A stretch of 64,000 nt of DNA from Streptomyces noursei (GTDB taxonomy: Bacteria > Actinomycetota > Actinomycetes > Streptomycetales > Streptomycetaceae): contig NZ_CP070326.1 of NCBI RefSeq assembly GCF_016917755.1, positions 310,001 to 374,000 of the forward strand. Direction: 5' to 3'. The position numbers and the translations under genes were made by a program. Position 1 is the stretch's first letter. Every line of letters begins with the position of its first letter. Positions 34,421 through 46,422 of this stretch are shown here, in pieces. Below the pieces are notes generated by a model, which was given only the letters and a program-made list of their open reading frames with translations, searched no databases and was not told the origin of the DNA.

Positions 34421-35270
34421 GACCGTTCCCTAACGCCATGGGCTGTCGGTTCGGCTCCATCCCGCCTCAATCTCACTCTCCGCGACCGCCAATTCCGGCC
34501 AACGCTCCTCAACGACCCTGCTGGGCAACCCAGTATCAGCGCTGAATCACCGGCCGTCTGGCACCACGGATCACGCACAGTGATCACCATAGGGGCTCAC
34601 CAACAAGTCAGCGGCCCCATGTGCTCACGATCCGCCGACGCAGGCAATGCTCACTACACCCGGATTCCGGCGCTCCCACAAGAAACCCTGCTCACGGATT
34701 CGCGGACCCAAATCGGCCCCCGCAACCGCGTAGCGGACGCCCTCTTCTCCCCACCCCCTTGGAGTTGCCATGCCCGCTGCTCACGATCGCGTGAAACGTG
34801 CGGTCCTGCTGAGCCCCGCTGCCTGGCCGCCAGCCGCCCGGCCGGCCATGACGTGCTTCTGTCCGTCTCCGCCGAGGAGTACGCGTGGGCCGAGCACTGC
34901 GACGTTTCCTCGCGCACCGTCGCCAGCCCATGCGGGCGCGTGACCGTCCACCTCGATCGCACGGCCGTGGAGCGCGGACCGCACCTGGTGCTCACGCCCG
35001 CACCGACAATCAGGCCCCTGAACGGTGGCGGGCCAACGTGGCAGGCAGCTCGCCCGTGGGGTTCGTCGCCACGCTCCTCGACATCGTCGCGAACAAGATG
35101 ACCACCGACCCTGACCACGTGATCCACGACATCGGTGACGAGCCCGATGTGTTGGAGCTGGTGGTGGTGCGGAAGGGCACGAGAGCGGTGCTGTCCTGCG
35201 GCGGGTGGGGCGCCTGGCGGAGCGGTCGGAGACGAGGGAGGTGATCGCGGCTTGGGTTTCTCCGTAGGTT
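34421..35270. other. 850-base stretch without a recognisable gene
   Basis: Frames here are broken and overlap on both strands. A plus frame ending at 35244 includes VGFVATLLDIVANKMTTDPD, which looks protein-like but matches nothing I know and has no good start. The left part follows the Sel1-repeat gene with no hairpin that I could identify. Confidence 0.4.
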
Positions 35271-35849
35271 TCACGGCGTCCGGTGTATCGCTGGAGCGGG
35301 CGCCCGTGTTGCGCAGGGCCAGCCGCTGATCGACCGCCGGCTTTTGCACCAACAGCTTGTCGCGGAAGAGCGAGGGGGCCCGCCCGCCTGCCGTGCGGCC
35401 TCGCCGTCACGCAGCCGCAGAGGCTCCAAGAGGCTCTCGGCGCCGAAGCCGACGTTGGTGAACCACCCCTCACCGCCGACGTCCACCCGCAGCGACATGT
35501 GCGTGGCCGGACGGATCCGGTCCTCTCCCAGGCGAACGCGGGACGCCGCCGCAGTGAAGGTGAAGCCGACAGCGTCCAAGGCGGCGGCACAGAGAAGGAT
35601 CTGCTCGCGACACGTACCCCCGCGTCGCCGCCGGACCATCGTCGTCTGCAGGGATTCCAGGTCGAGTCGGATGGGTCGGCCCAGGACGACCTCCAGGTCC
35701 TCGAAGGTGAGCGAGACGATGTGCGCGGCGTGCAGGGCACGCAGCACCTTCAGCGTCGGCTCGCGTTCCCCCACGTACCCGATCCGTGCCAGATGGGCGT
35801 CGAGGTCCAACCGATCCACGCCCCAGACGGAGGCGATCGGCCTGCCCAT
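35271..35849 (-). pseudogene. arylamine N-acetyltransferase, frameshifted and short
   Basis: From ATG 35847-35849, with a perfect AGGAGG six bases upstream, the frame reads VWGVDRLDLDAHLARIGYVG, LTFEDLEVVLGRPIRLDLESL, RRRRGGTCREQ (catalytic Cys) and THMSLRVDV (catalytic His), all hallmarks of NATs. The third catalytic residue, Asp of DVGFG, is Asn here (TNVGFG). After GEAARQAGGP the reading moves by a frame (continuing as DKLLVQKPAVDQRLALRN) and the last third of the roughly 270-residue family is missing. NAT-like enzymes also serve as amide synthases in ansamycin pathways. Confidence 0.75.
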
Positions 35850-36297
35850 GTGATCCTCCTCGAACGAACCGCACCACCCGACGCGGCGCCTCGATCCGCA
35901 GATCCCGAGAGCGCGCGGCGGGCCGCAACACCCCGGCGGCGCTCGCGCCACAGCCGTCCGGCCAGCCGCCTGACCACCGGCCCCAACGTCCGCTCCCATG
36001 CAGCGGCGGCCATGGGAAACCTCGTCCGGCACCGCCCACACGTCGCCCGCCCGATCGAAACCATCCCTTCTGGCGCGCCGCAACTCCGCACGGGCGCACC
36101 GGCCGACCCGGCTGTACCAGAGTGCGGACATGGCCCGGCGGGCCTGCGAACCGACGAACTCGCGGCCGTCGATCGGTCCCCCACCGGAGGCCGTCCCTGC
36201 CTCACCGAGGGAACACGAACCCCATGCCGGGGCTGTTCGACGCCATGCGGCCTCTGCCCGCCACCGCCGCCCGCGGGACCTGCCCGCCTGGGAGGCG
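35850..36297. other. stretch between two pseudogenes, nothing recognised
   Basis: About 450 bases with overlapping frames on both strands but no recognisable domain. It may hold degraded N-terminal sequence of the adjacent acyl-AMP ligase pseudogene, but I could not align any motif. Confidence 0.35.
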
Positions 36298-36934
36298 GTG
36301 GCCACGAGCCCCTCGCACGAACTTGTCGATCTCCTGTGCCGGACCCCGAGCGAACACGTCGTCAACTCTCTGGGTTCGACGGAAACCGCCGGGATCACCG
36401 CCACCAGCCCCACCGATCCGCCCGAACGGGCCGCCCGCAGCATCGGCCGCCCGATGCCCGACGTCGAATTGCGGATGGCACCCGCCACCGGGGCGGATCT
36501 CCCCTCGCGGCTCGATGTGCGCAGCCCGTCCGTCTGCCTGGGCACCTTCGACCGTGACACCGGACGCCCCTTGTGGCGCGCGGCCGACACCGACGGCTGG
36601 TACGCCACCGGAGACCTGGTGCGCCCGGACGACGAGGACGGCCTGCGCTACGCGGGCCGGGCCTCCGACCGGATCTGCGGAACCACCCAGCTGATGATCC
36701 CCGTCCCGGACGTCGAGGGGGAGCTGCGCGCTCGTCGTCCCCGCCGGCGAGCTCGTCCCCGACCTGGCCGAACTGCACATCTGGCTGGCCGAACACGGCA
36801 TGACCGACTGGTACTGGCCCACCCGCGTCGAGACCGTGCCGCGCCTCCCCCGCAACGAGCTCGGCAAGATCCGCAGGAACGTCCTCCGGGACTGGCTCAC
36901 CGGCACCCGGCCACTGTCCACCACCGACTCCTGA
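36298..36934 (+). pseudogene. acyl-AMP ligase C-terminal half, frameshifted
   Basis: The frame shows HVVNSLGSTETAGI (the Y/STE adenylate motif), ARSIGRPMPDVELR, GWYATGDLVRPD and YAGRASDRI (hinge). Near 36725 the reading shifts to LVVPAGELVPDLAELHIWL, ending with RLPRNELGKIRRNVLRDWL, where the C-terminal catalytic Lys is conserved. The N-terminal domain with the P-loop is absent. This is the back half of an ANL ligase, now non-functional. It lies beside the P450 and PKS genes and may be a decayed cluster member. Confidence 0.75.
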
Positions 36935-37079
36935 GACCCGCCCGGAGTCCAACTCGCCCACTCCAGAGTGTGACTGCCTCGCCTACAGGTTCGGGAACGC
37001 AGCGACCACCCGGACCGCCGGTCCCGGTACGACTCGGGCATGAGCGATGCAGAGGGGATGGTGAAGAGGCGACGCTCCG

Positions 37080-38333
37080 TCAGGTGTGGATCAGGGACAG
37101 GTGCGCCAGGCCGCGGAAGATCGGCCCGGGACGCCAGCTCGGGTCTTCGTCAGGGTGCGCCAGGGAGAGCCCGGGGAGGCGATCGAGCAGCGAACCGACC
37201 GCGATGCGGGCCTCCAGCCGACCCAGCACCGCGCCGAGGCAGTAGTGGGGTCCGTGGCCGAAGGCCAGGAGGTCGGTGTTCCGGCGCCCGATGTCGAAGC
37301 GGTGGGGATCGGGGAACTGACGGGGGTCACGGTGGGCGCTCGACAGCATGACCAGGACTTGACTGCCGTCGCCGGGGATCAGGGTGTCGCCGATGCTGAG
37401 GTCTTCGGCGGCGAATCGGCGGAGCGCTCCTCCGATCGGTCCTTCATAGCGGAGGGTCTCCTCGAGGGCCATGCCAAGCAGGCTGGAGTTGTCTCGGAGC
37501 AAACCCAGTTGCTCGGGGTGGGTGAGCAGGCAGAGGAGGGTGTTGGTGACGAGGTGGATGCTCGTCTGATGGCCGGCGTTGAGCAGGGTGAACGTAGCAC
37601 CCGTGAGCTCGGTGTCGGTCAGCATGTCCTGCGGCACGGAGAGATCGCGATTGATCTGCAGGAGATGACTGAGGAGGTCATCGCCGGGCCGATCGTGTTT
37701 GCTCGCGACGAGCTGACGCAGAAGAGGGGTGATTTCATGGCGCGCGGCATGGGCGTCGTCGAGGCTCGCCGGGTAGGACAGCCGGTCGGCCAGGTACCGG
37801 AATCGGTTCTGGTCCAGATCGGAGATACCCAGGATGTCGCAGATGACCGCGATGGTCAGCGGGGCGGCGTAGTCGTCGACCAGGTCGAAGGGTGTACGGG
37901 GCGGCAGACGGTCGATGAGTTGGTGGGCGCGCTGCTCGATGAAGGGGGCCAATTCTTGGATGCGTCGGACGGTGAATGCCTGGATGAGAGGTTGTCGTAG
38001 GCGTTTGTGGTCAAGGTTGTCGGAGGTGGCGACGGAACGTCCTTGCGGCGGCTGGGTTGTTTGGGTATCGCCGAGGACCAGGGCACGCCATTGCGGGCTG
38101 GCGTAGGCCCAGTCCACGCGCAGGGCAGGGCGGGCCATGGCGGCTTTGGCCTCGGGGTAGCCCAGGATCATCCACGTGGGTACGGAGTCGGGTCCGATGA
38201 CGTAGTGGACGGGGCCTTGTTGGAGCAGTTGGGCGTAGAAGGGATACGGGTCAGCCTGGAATGGGGCGCTGTACGGGCGCAGGTCAAGGGGCGATGTGCG
38301 GGTGCCGACAGCGTTTGGAAGCGGGTGGATCAC
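37080..38333 (-). CDS. cytochrome P450
   Basis: A 417-residue actinobacterial P450. The I-helix oxygen-activation motif is NAGHQTS, the K-helix ExxR is EETLRYEGP, and the heme-binding loop is FGHGPHYCLGAVLGR with the Cys ligand near residue 360. GTG 38331-38333 with GGGAG six bases upstream is chosen; the 38 residues of in-frame extension upstream are not P450-like. It hydroxylates or epoxidises a small molecule with electrons from ferredoxin; no ferredoxin is adjacent. It is divergent from the PKS and may tailor its product. Confidence 0.92.
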   Translation of the reverse strand: MIHPLPNAVGTRTSPLDLRPYSAPFQADPYPFYAQLLQQGPVHYVIGPDSVPTWMILGYPEAKAAMARPALRVDWAYASPQWRALVLGDTQTTQPPQGRSVATSDNLDHKRLRQPLIQAFTVRRIQELAPFIEQRAHQLIDRLPPRTPFDLVDDYAAPLTIAVICDILGISDLDQNRFRYLADRLSYPASLDDAHAARHEITPLLRQLVASKHDRPGDDLLSHLLQINRDLSVPQDMLTDTELTGATFTLLNAGHQTSIHLVTNTLLCLLTHPEQLGLLRDNSSLLGMALEETLRYEGPIGGALRRFAAEDLSIGDTLIPGDGSQVLVMLSSAHRDPRQFPDPHRFDIGRRNTDLLAFGHGPHYCLGAVLGRLEARIAVGSLLDRLPGLSLAHPDEDPSWRPGPIFRGLAHLSLIHT

Positions 38334-39124
38334 TGGTTTCTCCCTCGGGCTAAGGCAGTCGGGTCGCACAGGCCGGGGTGGCCGGCAGGGTTGCGCCATG
38401 AGCCTGCTGCCGACCGCTTCCGCCCTCTGCTCGGTACTGCCGGACAACGGCCCGTCTGCGGGCAGCAGGAATGAACACAGACTGACTGGACGGCAACACC
38501 GAGGAACTCACATCAATGCTGCATTCAAGTAAGGGAATTGACCCCATTTGCAGCCTTCCCGTGTGCACTGCGCCGCATCCTCCGCATCCCTCGTGTGAGG
38601 TACGTCGACCGATTTCGCCCCCTCCCCAACGACGGCTCATCGCCATGTGCCCATACACCGGCCGCCGGGACGGCACAGGCAGGCTTCTTCACATGATCCG
38701 CGGGACATGCCCCGCGAAGGTCGTTCGCCGCTGAAGGCCACTCAAACCTCGGGGCCGGCAGAAGCATCAATATGGGTGCAAGGTGACTGCGGTCTGTTCC
38801 GACGAATCGCCGGGAGCCAGATGATGCAAAGCAACGGGCCATTCGGCTCACGGCGAGCACGTCCCACTCACTTGTAGCCGCGATGCGGACAATCGCCTGT
38901 GGACCATTTCGCGGTGCCTGCGCCTTCGTGCGGGCATCACGGCCCCTTGACGTCACGGTCGGGAAGACGAGGCTCTCCAACAGGCCCCGACGAACTTCCC
39001 TACCGGCTACTCCCTTGAAGAAGGCGTGCAGTCGGCCCTGGAACCACACCGCGCGCCTGCATTGGCGGTTCCGCCGTTCTTGCCCCTACGTATGTGCCGC
39101 CCCCGGGCGTCACTGGAGTGTGTC
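38334..39124. other. divergent intergenic region between P450 and PKS
   Basis: About 790 bases with only short overlapping frames. It must hold the promoters of the P450 and PKS genes, but no convincing consensus promoter, palindrome or RNA gene was found by eye. Confidence 0.4.
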
Positions 39125-42100
39125 GTGATCCAGCCATCTGCGTATCCGATTGCCACGCAGGGTCATGCTGAGCCGATCGCCGTGATCGGGGCGGGGTGCC
39201 GGTTGCCTGGCGGTGTGGACTCGACGGACGCCCTGTGGCGCTTGTTGGTCGATGGCCGGGAAACCGTCGGCGTGGTGCCCCCGGACCGTTGGCCGGCCGA
39301 CGCAGTGGCCGGGGCGGGGCCGAAGGTGGCTGAAGGCATGCGGTGGGGCTGCTTCCTGGAGCGAGGGATCGGGGAGTTCGATCCTGTTGCCTTTGGAGTC
39401 AGCGTTGCGGAGGCGGCCTGGATGGCTCCGGAGCACCGTCTGCTGCTGGAGGTGGCGCAGGAGGCGTGTGAGCACTCCGGGATTCCGCTGGAGGCACTGC
39501 GGGGCTCCCGGACCGGTGTGTATACAGCCATGTACGGGGTTGACTACGCGCTGCGCGGGCTTCGCCCACCGGATGCCCTGAACAACTACTGGAGCATGGT
39601 CGGGGTCCACGGCACGGCCGCGGGGAGGGTCGCGTTCCTGCTGGATCTGCGGGGGGCCTGCGATGGCGCTGGACACCGCGTGTTCCTCCGGCCTCGTCGC
39701 CGTACACGTGGCATGCCAGAGTCTGCGGGCCGGTGAGTCGGACCTTGCGCTGGTCGGTGGCGCGCAGTTGCTGAGCTCCCCCGAGACGATGCTGACGCAC
39801 GCCGGATGGGGTCTGCTCTCCCCGTCCGGGCGCTGCCATGCCTTCGACGCGGCAGCGGACGGATTCGTACGGGGTGAGGGCAGTGTTGTCGTCCTGCTCA
39901 AGCGGCTGGCCGACGCCCACCGGGACGGTGACCGGGTCCTCGCGGTTCTCCGGGGGTCGGCGGTGAACCAGAACGGGCAGGGCACCCGGATGACGGTTCC
40001 TTCCCAGCGGGGGCAGGAAGCTGTGTTCCGGCAGGCGCTGCGCAATGCGGGGGTGGACGCGGCAGCGGTTGGGATGATCGAGGCGCACGGTCCGGGCACG
40101 CCGGCGGGGGATCCGGTGGAGTTCGCCTCGACGTCGGCGGTCTACGGGCGCGGGCCGGGACGCTGCGCGTTGGGGTCGGTCAAGACGAACATCGGGCACT
40201 TGGAGCCGGTGTCGGGACTGGCGGGCCTGTTGAAGACCGTGTTGAGCGTCGGACACGGCAAGATCCCCGCATCGTTGCACTTCTCCGAGTGGAATCCGCA
40301 GATCCGGGCGGAGGACACCCGGATGCTGCTGCCCACCCGGTTGATCGACTGGCCGGTCGAGGGCGGGTCAAGAGTCGCGGGTGTCTCCTCGTACGGGTTG
40401 GGCGGCACCAACGCTCATGTCATCGTCGAGCAGGCACCGCGCGTCCATGTCCCGGTCGTTGGTCGTCCGCGCCGAGCGCCGGTGCATGGGGGATCCCTGG
40501 AGGCGGGGGCGGCGGATCACGGTCGACCGTACGTCGTCGTGCTGACCGCCGGATCACCGGGTGCGCTACAAGTGGCCGCGGGGCGCCTGGCCGGCTGGCT
40601 CGACGCCGACGGCGCGACAGCACAGCTTCCGGATATCGCCCATACATTGGCGGTGCGGCGTTCGCACGCCGCCGTGCGGTTGGCGGTGGCGGCAGCGTCC
40701 CGTGCGGAGTTGGGATCGGCGCTGCGGGCTCATGTGCTGGGCCAGGAGGCGGACACCGCGCGTACGGGGACGGTGGGTCCCGGGGTGGCTGCCGGGCCGG
40801 TGTGGGTGTTCTCGGGGCAGGGCTCACAGTGGGCGCGGATGGGCTGGGGGCTGCTGGGCCGGGACAGGGCGTTCACGGACATGATCCGGCAGTTGGAGCC
40901 GGTTGTCGCGAGCGAGTCCGGCCTGGTGCTGTCCGAGGTCCTGTCCGCCCCGGAGGTGGTCAGCGGGTTCGCACGGGTGCAGCCGGTGCTCTACGCGCTG
41001 CAGGTCGCGCTGGCCGCGATGTGGCGTGGTCACGGGGTGGAGCCGGCAGCGGTGATCGGGCACTCCATGGGCGAGGCCGCCGCCGCTGTCGTGGCCGGCA
41101 TGCTGAGTCCGCAGGACGGTGCACGGGTGGTGTGCCGACGATCACGCCTGATGGGGAAGGTCGCGGGACAGGGGTTGATGGCCTCGGTCCGGCTCGGCAA
41201 GGCCGAGGTGGAGGCCGAACTGGCCGCGGCCGGCACCGTGGACGTCACGGTCGCGGTGGTCAACTCGCCGTCCAACACCGTGATCGCCGGTGACGCGAAG
41301 CAGGTGGGTGCCCTGATGGAACGCTGGGCCGCGGCCGGTGTGAAGACGGCCCTGGTCGCGGTGGACGTAGCCTCACACTCCCCCCAGGTCGACCCGGCCT
41401 TGGACGACATCCGCGACGCATTGGCGGACCTGCGGCCCGGTCCCGCCTCCCTCCCCTTCTACTCCACGGTCCACGCCGATCCCCGACTGCCGGTGACGGC
41501 GGACGCGGGCTACTGGGTGGAGAACGTACGCCGCACCGTGCGGTTCCATGAGTCCGTCGTCGCCGCCGTACAGGACGGGCACCGGCTGTTCGTCGAGGTC
41601 GCCCCGCATCCGGTGCTGGCCGCACCGCTCGCCGAGACCCTGCACGCGGCTGGGCAGGAGCGGCCTCTGGTGTTGCCCACCCTGTTGCGCGGCAATGACG
41701 AACGGGCGGTTTTCGCACGGCAGTTGGCGGCGGCGTTCTGTGCGGGCTGTCCCATCGACTGGTCACGCGCCTACGGTGAAGGTGCCTTGGTGGACGTCCC
41801 GACCACATCGTGGAAACGCCGTTCCTATCTGGTGGACCGACCGGTGGTAGGTGTACTGGGGGCGGCGTCTGCGAGCGACCATCCGCTGCTGGGAGCACAT
41901 GTGTACGGCTTGGACCCGGGGGACGAACGGCACTGGTGGCAGCCGCGCCTCGCCCTCACCGCCGTGCCGTGGCTGGCCGACCACATGGTCGAAGGTGTGC
42001 CCGTCCTGGCCGGCGCAGCGCTCTGCGACATGTCGTGCGCCGCCGCCCGCGACGTCTACGCCGCACCCGTCGGCCGGGTATGGGTGAGCGACGTCGAGTT

Positions 42101-45100
42101 CCTGCGACCGGTTCCAGTGGCCACCGAGCAGCGTCTGGTCGCCACCGCCGCCCCCGACGGGACCGGCGGCCACCGCTGGGAGCTGGCATGCCTGGGAGAC
42201 GGTCATCACCGAACGGTGCACGCCACTGCCGTGCTGCACCACGAACACACCCGCCAGCCCGAGGCATTCGACATGGCCGAGCAGTCGGCCGCGCACACCG
42301 AGGCCGTCGACGTCACCGCCTACTACGGCCGCATGCGTGCCGGCGGCATCGTGCACGGAGACGCCTTCAGGGGCCTGACGGAAGTACGTCTGAGCAACGT
42401 CGCGCAGCCGAGCGCGCTGGCGCGACTGGAATTGAACGGCAACGCGCTCACGGGCGCCCGGGGTGTGAACTGGCATCCGGTCCAGCTCGACTGCTGTCTG
42501 CAGACCATGGCAGCGCTGTGGGAACAAGTCGGCGGTGAGCGTCTGATCGTACCCGTGCGCGTCGGCTCGCTCCGCGTCCACAAGGCCCCCCTCCAAGGCC
42601 GGTACTGCCTGGCCGTGCTGAAGGAAGCCGACAGCGAGCAGTGCACGGGACGGCTGTGGCTGCTGGACGAAACAGGGCAGGTGCTGGCGGAAGCCGACGA
42701 CGTCGTCCTGCGGAGGGTCGGTGAACCGAGTCCCGAACAGCAGGTAGGCGACTCCCTGTTGACCATTCGCTGGCAGCCTCAGCCGTTGCCCGACCAAGCC
42801 CTCGCTCCTCAGGGGCACTGGCTCCTGCTCACCGAGACGGCCTCGGACGCCTTCGCCGACCAGGTCGTCTCGCTTCTCGACGCACAGGGCGGAACCATCA
42901 CAACGGCGACTCTGCCGCCAGACGTCACGGCGGTCGAGGGCGCCGTGACGCAGTTGCTGGCCGACCCGGACCTGGGCGGTGTGGTCGTCCTTCCCGGAAG
43001 CGCGAGCACGACAGGGCCGCACGGCCTGGCGCTCGCCGAACAGCGGGTACGGCGCCTGGCCCTGCTCGTCAGAGAACTCGCGCGGCACGAGGCCATGGCC
43101 CGCCCGCGTCTGTGGGCCGTCACCCGTGGCGGTCAGAGCGCCCTGGCCGACGAAGCGGTGGACCTCTCCCACATCGGTATCCAAGGGTTGCTGAGGGTGC
43201 TGTCCTACGAGCACGGCGAACTGTGCCCGACCCTCATCGACCTCGACCGCGACACCGGTGCCGCCCAACTCGTCGCCGACCTGCTGGGTGGCGCCCGGGG
43301 CGACGACCAGGTTGCCTGGCGGGCCGGGGTGCGCTATGCCGCACGCCTGGCCCGTAGCCCCCTACGGGACGACGAACAGCACCAGTACACCTGCCGGGCC
43401 GGCACCGACCCGTTCGCCCTGCAACAGCACCGCCCCGGCGACATCGACTCCCTACGGTTCGTCCGTCACGACCGCCGAACACCGGGCGCCGGCGAGGTGG
43501 AAGTCGCTGTGGCTGCGAGCGGATGGGGCTTCTCACGTGTCCTGACCGCCGGGGATGCGGCAGGGCAGCCGGCCGGCGCGGACTGTGCGGGTACCGTCAC
43601 CGCGCTGGGTGACGGCGTGGACGAGACGTGGCGGGGCCGCCGCGTGGCGGCCATGGCCGACGACTTGGCCTCGCACACGGTGGTGCGTGCCGACCACCTG
43701 TTCCCCGTGCCCGACAGCATGGACCTGCCCGCCGCGGCCGGCCTGCCCACAGCGTGGCTCACCGCCTGGTACGCCCTTCGTCGTCTGGCCGACCTCCGGT
43801 CCGGACAGAGCGTGCTGATCGAGCATGCCACCAGCGCGGTCGGCCTGGCCGCCATGGCCATCGCCCGTTACCGCAGCGCGACGATCCTGGGCACAGCCGG
43901 CACCGAAGCCGAACGTGACTACCTACGCTCGCTGGGCATCCCCCACGTCTTCGACCCATGCTCCCCCGCCTTCGCCTCCAGCGTTCGCGAGGCGACCGCA
44001 GGCCGCGGCATCGACGTGATCCTCAACTCCCGCGCCGGGTCCCGGACGGCCGGCCTGGACCTGGTCGCACCCGAAGGGCACTTCGTAGCACTCGGCTCCC
44101 CCCACCTCCGCGCCGGTGACCGCATCGACCTACGGCCGCTCCGCCACAACACGTCCCTTCACATCGTGGATCTCACCCTGCTACGCGACTCCCACCCCGA
44201 ACTGATACCCCAGCTGATCACAGATCTGGCCCCAGCCCTGACCCACGGAGAAGTCACCGCCCTGCCCCGCATCGCTCGCCCCGTCACCGAGGCTGCTGCG
44301 GCGCTCCGCCCCGCAGACCCCGCCGATCCTCCCGCCCAACCCGTCCTCACCTGGCCAACCGACGGCACCGTCGAAGCCTTCCTGCCACCTGAGCAGGTCC
44401 CCGTCGTCCGCACCGACAGCAGCTACGCCATCACCGGCGGCCTCGGCGGCCTCGGCCTCCTCGTCGCCCGCTGGCTCGGCGACAACGGCGCAGCCGACAT
44501 CGCCCTGTGCAGCCGATCCGCTCCCACCCCCTACGCGCAGAGCGTCATCGACCAGCTACAAGCCACCGGAGTCCGCGTCAGCCACGTGGCCGGCGACATC
44601 GCCGAACCGGGCGTAGCCGAAACCCTCGTGGCCCAAGCCACGGCTGCGGGCCACCCGCTGCGCGGCGTCGTCCACGCCGCGGGCATCGTCGAGGACGTCA
44701 CCCTCGCCAACTTCACTCCCCACGTTCTGGAGCAGGTCTGGCGCCCCAAGGTGACCGGTGCCTGGCGTCTCCACGAAGCGACGGCGAACGAGCACCTCGA
44801 CTGGTGGGTCGGGTTCTCGTCCATCACCGCCCTCTACGGCTCCCCGGGCCAAGGCCCCTACGCCGCGGCCAATGCCGCACTTGACGAATTCTGCGCCTGG
44901 CGACGTTCCCGAGGTCTCAAGGCCACCAGCATCAACTGGGGCCCCTGGAGCCGGTACGGCCGTGGCGTCGTACTGGAACAGCGCGGTTACGACGCGATCG
45001 ACCCCGCCGAGGGCATCCGCGCCCTGGACACGATCCTGCGGCATGCCCGCCACCGCACCGGTTACACACCCCAGGACCTCGACCGTTGGGTGGAGAACTA

Positions 45101-45491
45101 CTCCGCCTCGATGGAAAGCGCCTTCCTCACCGACGTCCTCACCCACCGGCAGACCACCTCCACCCCCGGCTCCACACACGTCCTCAGCCGACTGCGGAGT
45201 GCGAGCGGCGAAGGAGCCCGGCGTCGCCTGCTGGAGCAGCATCTCGCCGAGCACATCGCCGCCGTCCTGCGCATCCCCGCCGACACCATCGGCCCCGCGA
45301 ACAACCTCGCCGCCCTGGGCCTGGACTCCCTCATGTCGCTCGAACTGCGCAGCCGCATCGAGCGCAGCCTCGGGGTGTCCCTGCCGCGGACGGTCATCTG
45401 GACCAGCCCGAACATCGCGGCACTGGCCGAAAGGCTCCAGGCCGACCCCCAGGCGACCTGGGCCGCTGCCGACACCGGTGCAGCGACATGA
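39125..45491 (+). CDS. reducing type I polyketide synthase (KS-AT-DH-ER-KR-ACP), frameshifted in KS
   Basis: A megasynthase of about 2120 residues read in two frames. KS: DTACSSGLVAVH, EAHGPGTPAGD and KTNIGHLEPVSG. AT: GHSMGEAAAAVV and VAVDVASHSPQVDP, wording shared with mycobacterial mycocerosic-acid-synthase-type enzymes. DH: His in LADHMVEGVP. ER: VLIEHATSAVGLAAMAIA. KR: TGGLGGLG, FSSITALYG and GPYAAANAALDEF. ACP: LGLDSLMSLEL. No thioesterase. Full reduction implies a saturated, possibly methyl-branched acyl chain. The first frame (start GTG 39125, GGAG upstream) changes at a run of six G at 39651-39656; five G would restore LRGPAMALDTACSS. So this is either an inactivating mutation or a sequencing error. 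Confidence 0.88.
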
Positions 45492-45531
45492 GCGTCCCGG
45501 CACCGCCCAGTCCACCGGAGGGACAGCACAC

Positions 45532-46422
45532 ATGACAACGGGTGCATCGGCGGTTCACGGGGCCTTCGTCCAACTGTCCGAAGGCTCCTTTCACTACCGC
45601 TACTGGTCCGGCACTCCCACCGGTCGGCCGCCCGCGCTGCTGTTGCACGGTGGCGCCGCCAGCACCGAGGTCTGGAACCGCATCGCCCCTGCCCTCGCCC
45701 GCACCAGACCCGTCTACGCCATGGACCTTCGCGGCCATGGCCTGAGCCCCAGAACTCCCATCGGCACCTACCAACTCTGGCGCGCCGCCGACGACGTCAC
45801 CGAGTTCATCACCGCCCTCTCCCTGCAGCAGCCGTTGATCATCGGCCACTCCTGGGGCGCCGCCGTCGCCCTCGTGCAGGCAGCCGCCGCCGGTACGCGC
45901 CACCCCGCCCCGGGCGCCTCAGCGCTCGTCCTCGCCGAACCGCCCCCCACCTTCACCACGCCGCGAGTGACCGAGAGCGCCGAAGCCGCCGCCGAGCTGG
46001 CAGGCCGTCCGCTGGACGAACTGAGCGCGCTCTGCAGCGTCTTCTTCCCCGATCGCGACGGGACCGAGCTGCGTGCCCTGTGCCACGGACTGCACCACAC
46101 CACGCCCACTGTGATCCGCAGCTACACCACCGACGCCGCGGAACACCCCGACCTCGTCCCCCTCATCGCGGACGCCCGCCCGCCGCTCCTGCTCATGCGC
46201 TCCGACCCGAAAGTCCGCAGCGTGATCGACACAGCCAGCTGGGACCGTATCCACGCATACCTACCGGCTACGGGCACCATGCTCCACATCCCAGGAGCCG
46301 ACCACGACATCCATCGCAGCCGCCCTGACGCTTTCCTCGCCGCCATCCAAGCATTCGCCGCGAGCACATCTTCGCCCTCTCACCGCGAACGCCAACCCCA
46401 CGAGGGGGGAACGAATGTCTGA
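45532..46422 (+). CDS. alpha/beta hydrolase
   Basis: A 296-residue alpha/beta-hydrolase: LLLHGGAASTEVW (oxyanion hole), AMDLRGHGLSPR, nucleophile elbow IIGHSWGAAVAL near residue 108, and the catalytic His near GADHDIHRS. ATG 45532 has GGAGGGA 10 bases upstream and lies 40 bases after the PKS, so they are one operon. Since the PKS lacks a thioesterase, this enzyme may release or transfer its product; it could also be an unrelated esterase. Confidence 0.85.
   Translation: MTTGASAVHGAFVQLSEGSFHYRYWSGTPTGRPPALLLHGGAASTEVWNRIAPALARTRPVYAMDLRGHGLSPRTPIGTYQLWRAADDVTEFITALSLQQPLIIGHSWGAAVALVQAAAAGTRHPAPGASALVLAEPPPTFTTPRVTESAEAAAELAGRPLDELSALCSVFFPDRDGTELRALCHGLHHTTPTVIRSYTTDAAEHPDLVPLIADARPPLLLMRSDPKVRSVIDTASWDRIHAYLPATGTMLHIPGADHDIHRSRPDAFLAAIQAFAASTSSPSHRERQPHEGGTNV

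Noticed and set aside
34885..35244. 119-codon plus-strand frame
   Set aside because: Part looks protein-like, but there is no recognisable family or good start, and it lies among decayed genes.
38525..39049. 174-codon minus-strand frame between P450 and PKS
   Set aside because: Composition is Arg/Ala-rich with no domain, and it has overlapping frames on the other strand; treated as non-coding.
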